Origin: Planctomycetota bacterium
Lineage (GTDB): Bacteria > Planctomycetota > Planctomycetia > Pirellulales > UBA7805
Length of the DNA: 64,000 bases
Reading direction: 5' to 3'
Assembly (NCBI GenBank): GCA_003389215.1
Contig: QQVP01000071.1
Location: 1-64,000, forward strand
Shown here: piece by piece, positions 30,132 to 39,881 of the stretch
Layout of the letters: each line of letters opens with the position of its first letter
Position numbering within the stretch: the first letter of the stretch is position 1
The notes under the pieces: model-generated
Told to the model about the DNA's origin: nothing
Database searches by the model: none
Seen by the model: the letters and a program-made list of their open reading frames with translations, nothing else
Program-made: the position numbers and the translations under genes

Positions 30132-31880
30132 GTGCCATCTTTGTTTGTGATTCGCGGACGCGATCGTGGCCACCGCTACAACCTGGCGGATGGTCCGATC
30201 AGCATCGGCCGTGGTGCCAATAGCGACGTTCGCTTGCACGACACGGAGGTCTCCCGGCGTCACGCCGAAATTCGTCGTAACGGCAGCGGCTGCCAACTGC
30301 TCGATCTCGGCAGCAGCAACGGCAGCTTCGTCAACGGCGATCGGGTGACGCAACACGAGTTGAAGAGCGGCGACCAGGTGCTCATCGGTCGCACACTGAT
30401 GCTCTTTACCGGGGGCGATCCCGACAGTGCTTCGGCCACCGCGAGCGTCGACATCGTCAAGCAGGGCCACCGCGACGACTCGCAAATCGTGCGGACGATG
30501 ACTCGCGAAGAGGGCAGCCGCGACATCTTCAGCCCCGCCGCCGCGGACGGAGAGAGTCCTTGGCTTGCCCGGGCGCGGAGCAACCTGGAAGTGATGTACC
30601 GCACGGCCCTGGCGGTCAGTCATACGCTCGACATCCAGGAGCTGCTCGACCGGATCATGCTGCTGATCTTCGAGTGGGTCGAGGCCGATCGCGGCTGCAT
30701 CATGTTGCTGAACAACGAGACGGAGGAGCTCGAGCCCAAGGTGCGCCGCAATCGCAGCGGCAAGGACATCGACGAGAAGATCACGATCAGCAAGACGATC
30801 CTGGACTACGTGCTGCAGAACAACGAGGGCGTGCTGACCAGCAACGCCCGTGACGACAGCCGCTGGGACACCGGTGCGAGCATTGTTTCGATGGGCGTCC
30901 GCGAGGCGATTTGTGCGCCGATGCGGGGCCGCTACGGCGTCGTGGGGGCCATCTACATCGATACGTTTACCGAGCCGCACCGCGTCATTCAGCAGGGCGG
31001 GGCGACCAAGTTCAGCGAAGAGCATTTGAAGTTGATGATCGCCATCGCGCATCAGGCGGCCCTGGCGGTCGAAGACACCTCCTACTATTCGGCCATGGTC
31101 GACGCCGAGCGACTGGCCGCCGTGGGACAGACGATCGCCACGCTTTCGCACCACATCAAGAACATTCTGCAGGGCATCCGCGGGGGCAGCTTCTTGATCG
31201 AGATGGGCCTCTCCAGCGACGACAACGAAGTCGTCAAAAAGGGCTGGGGCATCGTCGAGAAGAACCAGGGCCGCATCAGCAATCTCGTCATGGACATGCT
31301 CTCCTTCAGCAAAGAGCGCGAGCCCGACCTGGTGCTGTCCGACTTGAACCAGGTGGTCGACGACGTCGTCGAGTTGATGGAATCGCGGGCGATGGAGTAC
31401 CAGGTGCAGCTCAACTGGCAACCCAGCGAGCGGTTGCCGCAGTCGATGTTCGATCCCGAAGGCATGCACCGGGCGATACTGAACGTGGCGACCAACGCCA
31501 TCGACGCCTGTGAATCGAGATCGCGCGACGCAACCGACTACGCCGGTCAGGTTGACGTGTCGACCGAGTACGACGAAGCGGGTCGCCTTCTGCGCGTGGT
31601 CATCTGCGACAACGGCGGCGGCATCGCGCCGGAAGACATCAAGCAGATGTTCAATATCTTCGTTTCGAAGAAGGGGAGTCGCGGAACCGGGCTGGGACTG
31701 CCGGTGAGTCAGAAGATCCTCACCGAGCATGGAGGCCGCATCCTGGTCGATAGCGAGGTCGGCGTGGGGAGCCGATTCGCTCTCGAGCTGCCTTTGATCG
31801 AAGAACCACCCACGGGGTCGGATATGCCCAATCTGCCTTCGCCCGACGACTCCGATATTCTCGACACGAGGCAGTCGTAG
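30132..31880 (+). CDS. FHA-GAF sensor histidine kinase
   Basis: FHA: ISIGRGANSDVRLHDTEVSRRHAEI..SSNGSFVNG; GAF; HisKA ATLSHHIKNILQGIRGG; HATPase NVATNAIDAC, DNGGGI, GTGLGLPVSQKI. Start likely GTG 30132. Confidence 0.93.
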   Translation: MPSLFVIRGRDRGHRYNLADGPISIGRGANSDVRLHDTEVSRRHAEIRRNGSGCQLLDLGSSNGSFVNGDRVTQHELKSGDQVLIGRTLMLFTGGDPDSASATASVDIVKQGHRDDSQIVRTMTREEGSRDIFSPAAADGESPWLARARSNLEVMYRTALAVSHTLDIQELLDRIMLLIFEWVEADRGCIMLLNNETEELEPKVRRNRSGKDIDEKITISKTILDYVLQNNEGVLTSNARDDSRWDTGASIVSMGVREAICAPMRGRYGVVGAIYIDTFTEPHRVIQQGGATKFSEEHLKLMIAIAHQAALAVEDTSYYSAMVDAERLAAVGQTIATLSHHIKNILQGIRGGSFLIEMGLSSDDNEVVKKGWGIVEKNQGRISNLVMDMLSFSKEREPDLVLSDLNQVVDDVVELMESRAMEYQVQLNWQPSERLPQSMFDPEGMHRAILNVATNAIDACESRSRDATDYAGQVDVSTEYDEAGRLLRVVICDNGGGIAPEDIKQMFNIFVSKKGSRGTGLGLPVSQKILTEHGGRILVDSEVGVGSRFALELPLIEEPPTGSDMPNLPSPDDSDILDTRQS

Positions 31881-31888
31881 GCGACCGC

Positions 31889-32680
31889 TTACTCGGCTGG
31901 CTTGAGCTGCTCGGCGAATACCTGCTCGAGTTTCTTGAGCTTCGGCACGATCACGTAGCGGCAATATCGATTCCGCTTGTTGCGGCGATAGAAATCCTGG
32001 TGGTCCGCTTCGGCCGGGTAGAAGGTCTCGAACTCTTTGATCTCGGTCACGATCGGGTTGCGAAACGCGCCCGACTTGTCGAGCTCTTCGAGATAGCTTG
32101 CAGCCAGTCGGCGTTGCTCTTCGTCGTGATAGAGAATAATCGACCGATACTGCGGGCCGACGTCGTTTCCCTGACGGTTGGGCGTGGTAGGATCGTGCGT
32201 CCGCCAGAAGACCTCCAGCAGCTTCGGATAACTGATGACCTGCGGATCATAGCGGACTTGAAACACCTCGGCGTGCCCCGTGTTGCCGCGGACCACTTCG
32301 TAATAGGTGGGATCCTTGGTGTCGCCGCCGGAATAGCCCGACTCGACCGACGCGACACCTGCGAGCTGCTCGAACACCGCCTCGCCACACCAGAAGCAAC
32401 CCGAGCCAAAGGTGGCCGTGGCGAGCTGACCCTCGGGCGGATAGTTGGCCACCCGCACCGCCTCGCCGGCGTCTGCCGCCGCCAAGTCTCCGCTTGCGTC
32501 CTGGGCGCCGTCGCGCGAACCTGACTTCGGCGTCTTCAGTTGGTCGGCCGAGGGAAAGTTGGCGTCGTCGTAGTGGGCCACCGCATGCCTGCCGTAGACC
32601 CAATGCCTGGCGAGGACGGTGAGGCCAACCACCCCGCCCGCAACCAGGAGAACGACGAGAGCAAACATGACGCGGGCCAT
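31889..32680 (-). CDS. msrA: peptide-methionine (S)-S-oxide reductase
   Basis: TFGSGCFWCGEAVFEQLAGVASVESGYSGGDTKDPTYYEV; N-terminal TM. Confidence 0.95.
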   Translation of the reverse strand: MARVMFALVVLLVAGGVVGLTVLARHWVYGRHAVAHYDDANFPSADQLKTPKSGSRDGAQDASGDLAAADAGEAVRVANYPPEGQLATATFGSGCFWCGEAVFEQLAGVASVESGYSGGDTKDPTYYEVVRGNTGHAEVFQVRYDPQVISYPKLLEVFWRTHDPTTPNRQGNDVGPQYRSIILYHDEEQRRLAASYLEELDKSGAFRNPIVTEIKEFETFYPAEADHQDFYRRNKRNRYCRYVIVPKLKKLEQVFAEQLKPAE

Positions 32681-32969
32681 AGCAACGACTCGGGCGCGGA
32701 CAGGAGGAACTGAGGACGATGGGGCGTTTCGTGAGGGCGTCTTGCGGCGGATTGAAGTCCGCCTAGGCCTTGAAGATAGCGACTCTCGTCCTACGCACCA
32801 ACGTCGCTGTTGGTTCGCGGCGTCGACGGAGTACGCGTGGACTCGCCGATCCCATTTAGGACCGAATCGACTACCGGACCTCGTTAGCTTTCACGTCACC
32901 CACGAGACGGGCGAGGGGTGCTGCACTGAAAGCACACGCGATGTGTCGGTCGGGAAACCGCCTTAATCG

Positions 32970-33689
32970 TCATTCGTCGGCGACGGGCACCGACTCGAAG
33001 ACCCGGATGCTATAGCGGCCCCGTCCGTCGCGGCCGCTCGAGGTGGCGATCAGTCGCGCCGGTCCGTCGGCCTGGGCCGTAAAGATCAGCTGTGAGCCGT
33101 CGTTCACCGCGTCGGTGTCATCGTTGCTGTAGACTTGCCCATCGACGTGAATCGAAATGAACGTGTCGAACGAGCCGCTCCGCATCTGCGCGACGTAGGT
33201 GCGGCCCGCCTTGACCTTCATGTCCATCACATCGGCCCGTTCGCCGTACTTCAGCAGCAGCTGGTCGTCGTTGGTCAGCTCGCCGTCTTCGCGGAGCACC
33301 TGATTCAAGCCCTGGCGCACCACGGTCATTTGATAGCCGCCTTGCGAGTCTTCGCTGTAGCCGGCAATGACCGCCTCCCAGAGTCCGCCCTCGGGGGTCA
33401 CCAGCCGCAACAGCGAGCCGCCGTTGCCGTCGGGCGAGTCGTCGTTCGAGTACGGCTGACCCGAAGGGCCGGTGAGGTAGAGGTAGGTGTCCCAGGTGTC
33501 GCCGACGGGGCGCAACGTGACGGTGAGCAGCTGATTGCCCTCCGTCTCGAACTCGTGGATGTCCATCGGGCTCTTGCGATCGGGATGCCGCGCGTCGCCA
33601 TCGGTCAGCTCGCCGTCGATCACCGTCGGCATGGCACCGGTGAGCAGCAACGGCAGTGCGACCGCGACGAGAAGGTTGGCCGACTTCAT
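32970..33689 (-). CDS. secreted protein with two PPC (pre-peptidase C-terminal)-like domains
   Basis: Signal peptide; two YLYLTGPSGQPYSNDDSPDGNGGS / FISIHVDGQVYSNDDTDAVNDGS units. Confidence 0.75.
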   Translation of the reverse strand: MKSANLLVAVALPLLLTGAMPTVIDGELTDGDARHPDRKSPMDIHEFETEGNQLLTVTLRPVGDTWDTYLYLTGPSGQPYSNDDSPDGNGGSLLRLVTPEGGLWEAVIAGYSEDSQGGYQMTVVRQGLNQVLREDGELTNDDQLLLKYGERADVMDMKVKAGRTYVAQMRSGSFDTFISIHVDGQVYSNDDTDAVNDGSQLIFTAQADGPARLIATSSGRDGRGRYSIRVFESVPVADE

Positions 33690-33802
33690 AGCAGTCTCTC
33701 CGATCCCAATTGTCTATTGCCAGCGAACCACAAGCCGACGACTTGGAGCCATCGCGTTGGACGGATCGCCGCGCAAAGGGCGGTTCGGCTTCCCCCCCCG
33801 TC

Positions 33803-33858
33803 GATTTCGTGCCGTCGATTTCGTGTCGTCGCATTCGTGCCGTCGCGTACGTGCCGTC
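33803..33858. repeat. 4 x 14-bp tandem repeat (gatttcgtgccgtc-like)
   Basis: gatttcgtgccgtc / gatttcgtgtcgtc / gcattcgtgccgtc / gcgtacgtgccgtc. Confidence 0.8.
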
Positions 33859-34122
33859 GGGTCTGTGTTGCCCGAGCCCGCTCATGATCTCCGAGCCATT
33901 TGACGACGCGACCCTGAGCGTATCGCCTCCTCTCAGGCCTGTCAAACTGCCGCGGCGACGCGGGCAAGCGTTGCCGCTTGTGCTGCGCTTGCCCGTCTCG
34001 CGGCATGGTTGTAAAATGACGTTGTATAATGGCGGCGATCTGAGACGTGGTGTTTCCCGGGCGTTATCCTCAGCTGGCATGAACACCGGCTTGCCAAGTC
34101 GATGCACGCGACGAGGTCGTCC

Positions 34123-34506
34123 ATGAACAATCCCTACGCCGCACCGGAGTCGGTCGTTGACGAGCGTGTCCGTCGCGCGGCCTCTGCGCGGTTCTTCCGT
34201 ACCCTGCTGTGGTCGATCGGGCTCGCACTCGGTCTGGGGCTTCTCGGTCTCATCGGCGGCAATGTCGTCGGTCGTCTGGCCTGCGATCTCTTTCCGAATT
34301 ACTACGCCGATGTCGTCTTCGGCGGACGTTTTGGCAGCGCGCCCTCGGACAAGGTCCGCGCGATCGTGGTCGTGAATACGTCGCTTAACGGCGGCGCAGG
34401 CGGCTTCTGGATCGGGTTGTTGCTGCCCTGGCTCCATCTGGCTTGGGTGCGGTACCACGTCGGCCGGGCGGCTCGCTCGTCGACTTCCGAGGATGCCGCG
34501 CGATGA
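34123..34506 (+). CDS. hypothetical membrane protein
   Basis: MNNPYAAPESVVDE start typical of planctomycete membrane proteins; two hydrophobic segments. Confidence 0.7.
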   Translation: MNNPYAAPESVVDERVRRAASARFFRTLLWSIGLALGLGLLGLIGGNVVGRLACDLFPNYYADVVFGGRFGSAPSDKVRAIVVVNTSLNGGAGGFWIGLLLPWLHLAWVRYHVGRAARSSTSEDAAR

Positions 34507-35204
34507 GCGATTCGGAACGACCACGCTGGCAGTTCGGGCTCTCGACGCTGCTCGTCGCGGTGACGGCCTTGAGCGTGTTCTTCGCCGCCACGTCCGCGGC
34601 CGGACTGTTCGGCGCGGTTGCGGCATCCCTATTCATGGGGCTCGTCTTCCTGGCGTTCGGATTCTTCGCCCGCTCCAGGTTGTATCGCGTCGCCGGTGTG
34701 GTGGCGATTTCCTGCGCGCTCGGTTGGGCCGCGTTTACCATCCGGCACGTGAGTTCAACCTCCTCACTCGATGTCGGCCAGTTTGCCGCGGTGCGCACGC
34801 GGTCGAGCTGGTATCTCGGCGGCAAGGAGGTCTACGTACATCACGTCCTGGGCGTCGTGCCCGGAGAGAATCTGGCAGCCGACCGCAGCGCGGCGTTCGA
34901 GGCGGACGATTCGTGGCTGAGTGTCAAACGTCAGGTGCGGATTCTGGGCTGGCCGGTGTCGCGACCGGCCGATCACTTTCGCTTGGGCGAGAACTCCTTC
35001 AGCCACGAGGATCGGCAGCGTTGTCGCGCCTATGTGATCCGATCGCTGCTGACCAGCGAGGATCCGGAGTTGCGATTTCAAGCGGTGAACACCGTCTCGC
35101 TCGATCTTTACCTGGGGCAATCCGACGACGTCTGGAGGCTGCGCGACGATCCCGACGAGCGGGTGCGCGGATCGGTGCGCGAGCGCTTCGGTGCCGGGGA
35201 GTAG
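34503..35204 (+). CDS. hypothetical membrane protein, possible HEAT-like C-terminus
   Basis: ATGA overlap with preceding gene; MSDSERPRWQFGLSTLLVAVTALSVFFA. Confidence 0.7.
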   Translation: MSDSERPRWQFGLSTLLVAVTALSVFFAATSAAGLFGAVAASLFMGLVFLAFGFFARSRLYRVAGVVAISCALGWAAFTIRHVSSTSSLDVGQFAAVRTRSSWYLGGKEVYVHHVLGVVPGENLAADRSAAFEADDSWLSVKRQVRILGWPVSRPADHFRLGENSFSHEDRQRCRAYVIRSLLTSEDPELRFQAVNTVSLDLYLGQSDDVWRLRDDPDERVRGSVRERFGAGE

Positions 35205-35274
35205 CCGACGGGGAATTGCAGACGGGGAGTCGCGGAATCGCCCGCGTTGCGCGGTCACTTCGAGAACAGTAGAA

Positions 35275-35952
35275 CTACAGCTGGTAGCCCGCGGGCGCAC
35301 CGACGAATGGGTTGGTGGCCTTCTCGCGGCCGATCGTGGTCACCGGTCCGTGGCCCGGCAGCACCAGCGTGTCGTCCGGCAGCGTGAAGAGCTTGGTGTG
35401 GATGCCGCTCGTGAGGGCTTCCAGGCTGCCGTCGGGAAAGTCGGTGCGGCCGATGCTGCCTGCGAACAGCACGTCGCCGCCAAAGACGACCGCCGGCGGA
35501 TGAGCTTCCCAGATCAACACGATGTGTCCGGCGGAGTGTCCCGGAATCTCGCGCACGGTCAGCTCGAATCCCGCCGCGGCAAAGGGTTCGCCTTCGCGCA
35601 GCAATTGATCTGCCGGCGGACTGACCAAGGACAGGCCGAAAGCGGCCGAGAGGTTTTTCCGAGGATCGGTCAGCTTTTCCTCGTCTCCATGTCCGATGAC
35701 CAGGGGGGCGTCGGGCCAGCGCTCTTTCAGGGCCGCGTTGCCGGCAATGTGATCGCTGTGTCCGTGCGTATTCAGAATGGCCGCCGGCTCGAGTTGCCGC
35801 GGTTCCAGGAAATCGAGAATCTTTTCAGGTTCGAGACCGGGATCGACGACGAGACAGTCGTGGCGGTCTGCCAGGCGGGCAATCAGCGTATTCTCGTCGA
35901 AAGGGACCGAAACGATGATCTCGAGTTCGGCCTGGGGATGGTCGACTCTCAC
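35275..35952 (-). CDS. MBL-fold metallohydrolase (glyoxalase II-like)
   Basis: NTHGHSDHIAGN, GHSAGHIVL, GGDVLFAGSIGRTDFP, LPGHGP; start uncertain. Confidence 0.9.
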   Translation of the reverse strand: MRVDHPQAELEIIVSVPFDENTLIARLADRHDCLVVDPGLEPEKILDFLEPRQLEPAAILNTHGHSDHIAGNAALKERWPDAPLVIGHGDEEKLTDPRKNLSAAFGLSLVSPPADQLLREGEPFAAAGFELTVREIPGHSAGHIVLIWEAHPPAVVFGGDVLFAGSIGRTDFPDGSLEALTSGIHTKLFTLPDDTLVLPGHGPVTTIGREKATNPFVGAPAGYQL

Positions 35953-36325
35953 GAAACTCTCCCGAACGTGGAAAATAATCGGATTAGGCGAACCGGGGCG
36001 GAAGCACGCAATCGAGCGCGACGGCCCGAGGAAACCAATGCTATCGCGGGGATGATTGTAATTCTGGGGCGACAGCTTGGCGATACATACCAACGGCGGG
36101 GCGTCGTGGCGCGGTGCTAGCAGGGAAGTTCGTCTAGACACGAGAGCGCAAGCCACGGCATACTTGGCCCTTTCACGCTGCCGGCCTACGCCAGCGTGCA
36201 TTGGGGGGCCGATCTGGCCCAAAAATTGCACAATCTAGCGGTAACTCAGGGAAGAGATTGCCACATGGATCTGCGGCGCAAGCCCCAGAATCTCTGACGG
36301 CGCGTTCCCACGACCAACAAGGAGA

Positions 36326-37186
36326 GTGGTTATGAAACGAGCCTGGGAATTCTTGCGCGGTGGCCTGTTGCCGGCGCTGCTGCTATCGTTCTTTGGTAGT
36401 TCGATCGCCTATGGCCAGGTCGATCTGACGCAGACCGAGGCCGCCCCCGGCGAGCATCCCTTGGCCCCGGCCATGCGGATCGCGAGTGCCGGCTTGCAGC
36501 ACATCGACCAAAACGTCAAGGACTTCTCGTGCACCCTCGTCAAACGCGAGCGGCTGGACGGCGAATTGGGCGAGCATCAGTACGCGTTTTGCAAGGTCCG
36601 CCACGAGCCGTTTAGCGTGTACCTCTATTTCCAGGCTCCCGAGGCGGTTCGCACCAACGAGGCGATGTTCGTCGAGGGTCGCAACAACGGCAAGGCCCGT
36701 TGCCGCACCGGCAAGGGACCTCAGCGGCTCGTCGGTTGGGTCTCCCTCGATCCGAACGCCCGCATGATGATGAACGGGCAGCGTTACCCGATCACAATGA
36801 CCGGCATTCGCAAGCTCACCGAGCGAATGATTGAGGTCGGCACGAAAGACATGCAGTTCGGTGAATGTGAAGTGAAGTACTTCCGTGGCGCCAAGATCAA
36901 CGGTCGCTCCTGCATGTGCATTCAGGTGACGCACCCGACGCCGCGTCAGCAGTTCGAGTATCACGTGGCTCGCATCTTCATCGACGAAGAGTTGACCGTG
37001 CCCATTCGCTACGCCGCGTACAGCTGGCCCAAGCAACAGGGTGGTGCGCCGGTCTTGGAAGAGGAGTACACCTACCTCAACCTGAAGATCAACAACGGCT
37101 TCACGGACGCCGATTTTGACGATCAGCACCCCAACTTCCGCTCGGCTGGCGACAACGGCCAGCGTCGCGGCATCTTGCGACGTTAG
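36326..37186 (+). CDS. DUF1571 domain-containing secreted protein (copy 1)
   Basis: Signal peptide; DFSCTLVKRERLDGEL...KVRHEPFSVYLYFQAP...VEGRNNGK; start may be 36332. Confidence 0.85.
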   Translation: MVMKRAWEFLRGGLLPALLLSFFGSSIAYGQVDLTQTEAAPGEHPLAPAMRIASAGLQHIDQNVKDFSCTLVKRERLDGELGEHQYAFCKVRHEPFSVYLYFQAPEAVRTNEAMFVEGRNNGKARCRTGKGPQRLVGWVSLDPNARMMMNGQRYPITMTGIRKLTERMIEVGTKDMQFGECEVKYFRGAKINGRSCMCIQVTHPTPRQQFEYHVARIFIDEELTVPIRYAAYSWPKQQGGAPVLEEEYTYLNLKINNGFTDADFDDQHPNFRSAGDNGQRRGILRR

Positions 37187-37277
37187 CGTCGTTGCCGGCA
37201 TCATGCTGGCACGGCGGCCGTCGCACGGCGGCGGACTCCGTGAAAAAACCAGATTCCCCTTTCCTCGCCAAAAGAAT

Positions 37278-37312
37278 CGGCCCGTTGTGGTAACCGTTAC
37301 CACGGCGGGCCG
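37278..37312 (+). terminator. hairpin between DUF1571 genes
   Basis: cggcccgttgtggtaac-c-gttaccacggcgggccg: near-perfect 17-bp arms (two mismatched positions that can be G-U on one strand), about 90 bp after copy 1 stop. Confidence 0.5.
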
Positions 37313-37488
37313 TTTACATTGGTGGATGCAGATGCGTAGAATTGGGGCGACCCGGGGCCCCGCCTGGCGCCGCGTCGGTTCGCCGCGGCAGGTCGATCGC
37401 CTTCGCGTGGGTTTGAGGGAAGAGCGGGCTCGAGGCTCGGATTCCCGATTCGGGACCGAGGAGTTGGAAGTCTTAGGAGAAACCTATC

Positions 37489-38337
37489 ATGTCGAGATGG
37501 ATCAAACAGTTGGGAGTGCAGTTCGCCTTGGTCGCGTTCGCAGCTTTTGTTGGCGCGTCCCTGTGGGCCGAAGAGGGTGAAACCGAGCCGGCAACGGCTC
37601 GAGAGGCCGACGGCGACGCCGACGGTGCGGTGGCCCCCGCGGCCGCGACCGAACCCGCGCAGGCGCACCCGCTCGATCCGGAAATTGCCAGTGCCAAACG
37701 GCGTCTGGAGGCGCTCAAGACACGCGTGCAGGAGTATTCCTGCCGCATGATCAAGCGGGAGCGCATCGGCGGGGAACTGCGCCCGCGCGAGATCATCGAC
37801 ATGAAGGTCCGCCACGAGCCGTTTAGCGTTTTTCTGGAGTTCCTCAGTCCCGAGAACGTCAAGGGTCAGCAGGTCGCCTACATCGAAGGTCGCAACGACG
37901 GCAAGATGGTGGTCCGCCCTGTCGGCGTCAAAGGGATCTTTGGCCCGGTGAAGATTCGCCCCGACGGACCGTTGGCGATGCAGGATCAGCGCTATCCGAT
38001 CACGCACATTGGCTTTGTTCGGCTGACCGAAGAACTTATCGCGGTGGCCGAACACGACCGCCAATTTGGCGAGTGTGAGGTCCGCACATTCAAGGGAGCC
38101 AAGATTGGCGATCGTGTCTGTACGGTTACCGAGGTCGTGCATCCGGTGGCCCGAAACGAGTTCCGCTTTCATCGGGCCCGCATTTTCGTCGACGACGAGT
38201 TGGACATTCCGATCCGCTTTGCGTCGTGGTCGTGGCCGACCGAAGAAGGTGGCAAGCCGGTCCTGGAAGAGGAATACACGTACACCAATTTGAAGCTTAA
38301 CCCCGGCTTTACCGACGCCGACTTCACGATCGAGTAG
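37489..38337 (+). CDS. DUF1571 domain-containing secreted protein (copy 2)
   Basis: EYSCRMIKRERIGGEL...KVRHEPFSVFLEFLSP...IEGRNDGKMVVRPVG; paralogous to copy 1. Confidence 0.85.
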   Translation: MSRWIKQLGVQFALVAFAAFVGASLWAEEGETEPATAREADGDADGAVAPAAATEPAQAHPLDPEIASAKRRLEALKTRVQEYSCRMIKRERIGGELRPREIIDMKVRHEPFSVFLEFLSPENVKGQQVAYIEGRNDGKMVVRPVGVKGIFGPVKIRPDGPLAMQDQRYPITHIGFVRLTEELIAVAEHDRQFGECEVRTFKGAKIGDRVCTVTEVVHPVARNEFRFHRARIFVDDELDIPIRFASWSWPTEEGGKPVLEEEYTYTNLKLNPGFTDADFTIE

Positions 38338-38438
38338 TTCGCGAGCGCTCCGGTCGCGATCCCATCGGCACGTGGAAAAGGGCTGGTGTGTTGGAGGCGT
38401 CCCTGCGGCCTCCTGGCCGTGGCGGTCCAAGGCGAGCC

Positions 38439-39269
38439 ATGCGATCCTCGATCTGGCGACTGGCGCGAAGTCTCGCAATTGCCTATCTGGTCGTCCTCCT
38501 GTTGGCCATGATCTTCGAAGAGCGATTCATCTTTATTCCCCGCGGCTACGACGGCGGTGCGAATTGGAACCCGGACGGTCTGCACTTCGAAGACGTCTTC
38601 TTCACCGCGGCCGATGGCACGCAGCTGCACGGCTGGTATTGCCCGGTTGAAGAGCCGCGTGCGGTCATCCTCTTCGCACATGGAAACGCGGGCAATCTCA
38701 GCAATCGTGCGCCCGTGGTGCGGAAACTACAGCACTATCTCGACGCCACGGTGATGCTCTTCGACTATCGCGGTTATGGGCGCAGCGAAGGGCGACCGCA
38801 CGAAGCGGGGGTTCTTCAGGATGCTCGTGCCGCGCGTGCCTGGCTTGCCCGACGCGCGGGGGTCGAGGAGCAAGAGATCGTGCTGGTCGGTCGCTCGTTG
38901 GGCGGAGCGGTGATGGTCGACCTGGCCGCCGGAGACGGAGCCCACGCCCTGGTCCTGGAAAGCACGTTTACCTCGATCCCCGAGGTCGCTGCCCTGCGTT
39001 TTCCTTTCCTGCCGGTGAGGACGCTGATCCGAAATCGCTTTGACTCGCTGGCCAAGATCGAGCGCTACGGCGGTCCGCTCTTTCAAAGCCACGGCGACGC
39101 CGACCAACTCATCCCGTATGAGTTCGGCCGCACGTTGCACGAGGCGGCGGTAGGTCCCAAGGAGTTCTTCACGTTGCCCTTCGGCGGCCACAACGACGCG
39201 CAACCGGACGAGTATTACCTGGCGCTTAACGAGTTCCTGGGCGGGCTGACGACGCGCTCGTCGGACTGA
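38439..39269 (+). CDS. alpha/beta hydrolase (BEM46/YqiK-like serine hydrolase)
   Basis: ILFAHGNAGNLSNR, VMLFDYRGYGRSEG, LVGRSLGGAVMVDLA; start trimmed from 38388. Confidence 0.92.
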   Translation: MRSSIWRLARSLAIAYLVVLLLAMIFEERFIFIPRGYDGGANWNPDGLHFEDVFFTAADGTQLHGWYCPVEEPRAVILFAHGNAGNLSNRAPVVRKLQHYLDATVMLFDYRGYGRSEGRPHEAGVLQDARAARAWLARRAGVEEQEIVLVGRSLGGAVMVDLAAGDGAHALVLESTFTSIPEVAALRFPFLPVRTLIRNRFDSLAKIERYGGPLFQSHGDADQLIPYEFGRTLHEAAVGPKEFFTLPFGGHNDAQPDEYYLALNEFLGGLTTRSSD

Positions 39270-39331
39270 AGCCGCGTCGGACGGGTGGCGATCCGAGTTC
39301 ACGGGGAACGACCGTCGACGAGCAACGCCGT

Positions 39332-39817
39332 CTAGGGTGTGGGGACGAAGCGAAGGAGCAGCCTCCTCAAGTACGCGCGGGCCGCTGCGTAGATGCCGGG
39401 ACAACGACTCTCCCGAGGTCCGGCTACGTTCAGCGTGGCGATTCCTGTCTCGATTAGCCAGGTGGCGGCCTCTTCCCGTTCGGGCCGATCCGCTAGATCG
39501 ACGACCCGTGACGGCCGATGCAGCCGGCGCGCAAGCTCGATCGTGAGCGCCGTGCCTCCGCTGGGAACACCCCACGTGAGAATCAGCGTGGCCTCGCTGT
39601 CGCGGACGTTGGCCTCGGTGCGCACCGAGTAGTCGGCCGACTCCGTCTCCCGCAGTCGATACTCCGCGGCAATCGCGCCGTCTTCGGCCCGCCGCCCCTG
39701 CGGACACCAGCCACCGTGCTCGAGGCCCAACTCGATCGCCACGTCGAGTGCCGCCCGGTCGACGCCCGTTTGGCCGCCGGAGACGATTCGCACGAGACGT
39801 AGGGAATGCTCACTCAC
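39332..39817 (-). CDS. putative molybdenum carrier / SLOG-fold (PF12694-like) protein
   Basis: LVRIVSGGQTGVDRAALDVAIELGLEHGGWCPQGRRAEDGAI, ILTWGVPSGGTALTI; start uncertain. Confidence 0.8.
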   Translation of the reverse strand: MSEHSLRLVRIVSGGQTGVDRAALDVAIELGLEHGGWCPQGRRAEDGAIAAEYRLRETESADYSVRTEANVRDSEATLILTWGVPSGGTALTIELARRLHRPSRVVDLADRPEREEAATWLIETGIATLNVAGPRESRCPGIYAAARAYLRRLLLRFVPTP

Positions 39818-39881
39818 GACGCGAGTATAGCGCGTCGGTGTGCGCCCGCTCAATCGAAGTTCGGCGCGGTGCGAGCCGACA

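Noticed and set aside
30120-31964. 614-aa minus-strand ORF opposite the histidine kinase
   Set aside because: Antisense shadow ORF of a canonical FHA-GAF kinase; composition typical of high-GC antisense frames.
33118-34626. 502-aa minus-strand ORF overlapping the PPC protein
   Set aside because: Antisense/alternate-frame translation in high-GC DNA; low-complexity Arg/Gly-rich and conflicts with well-supported genes.
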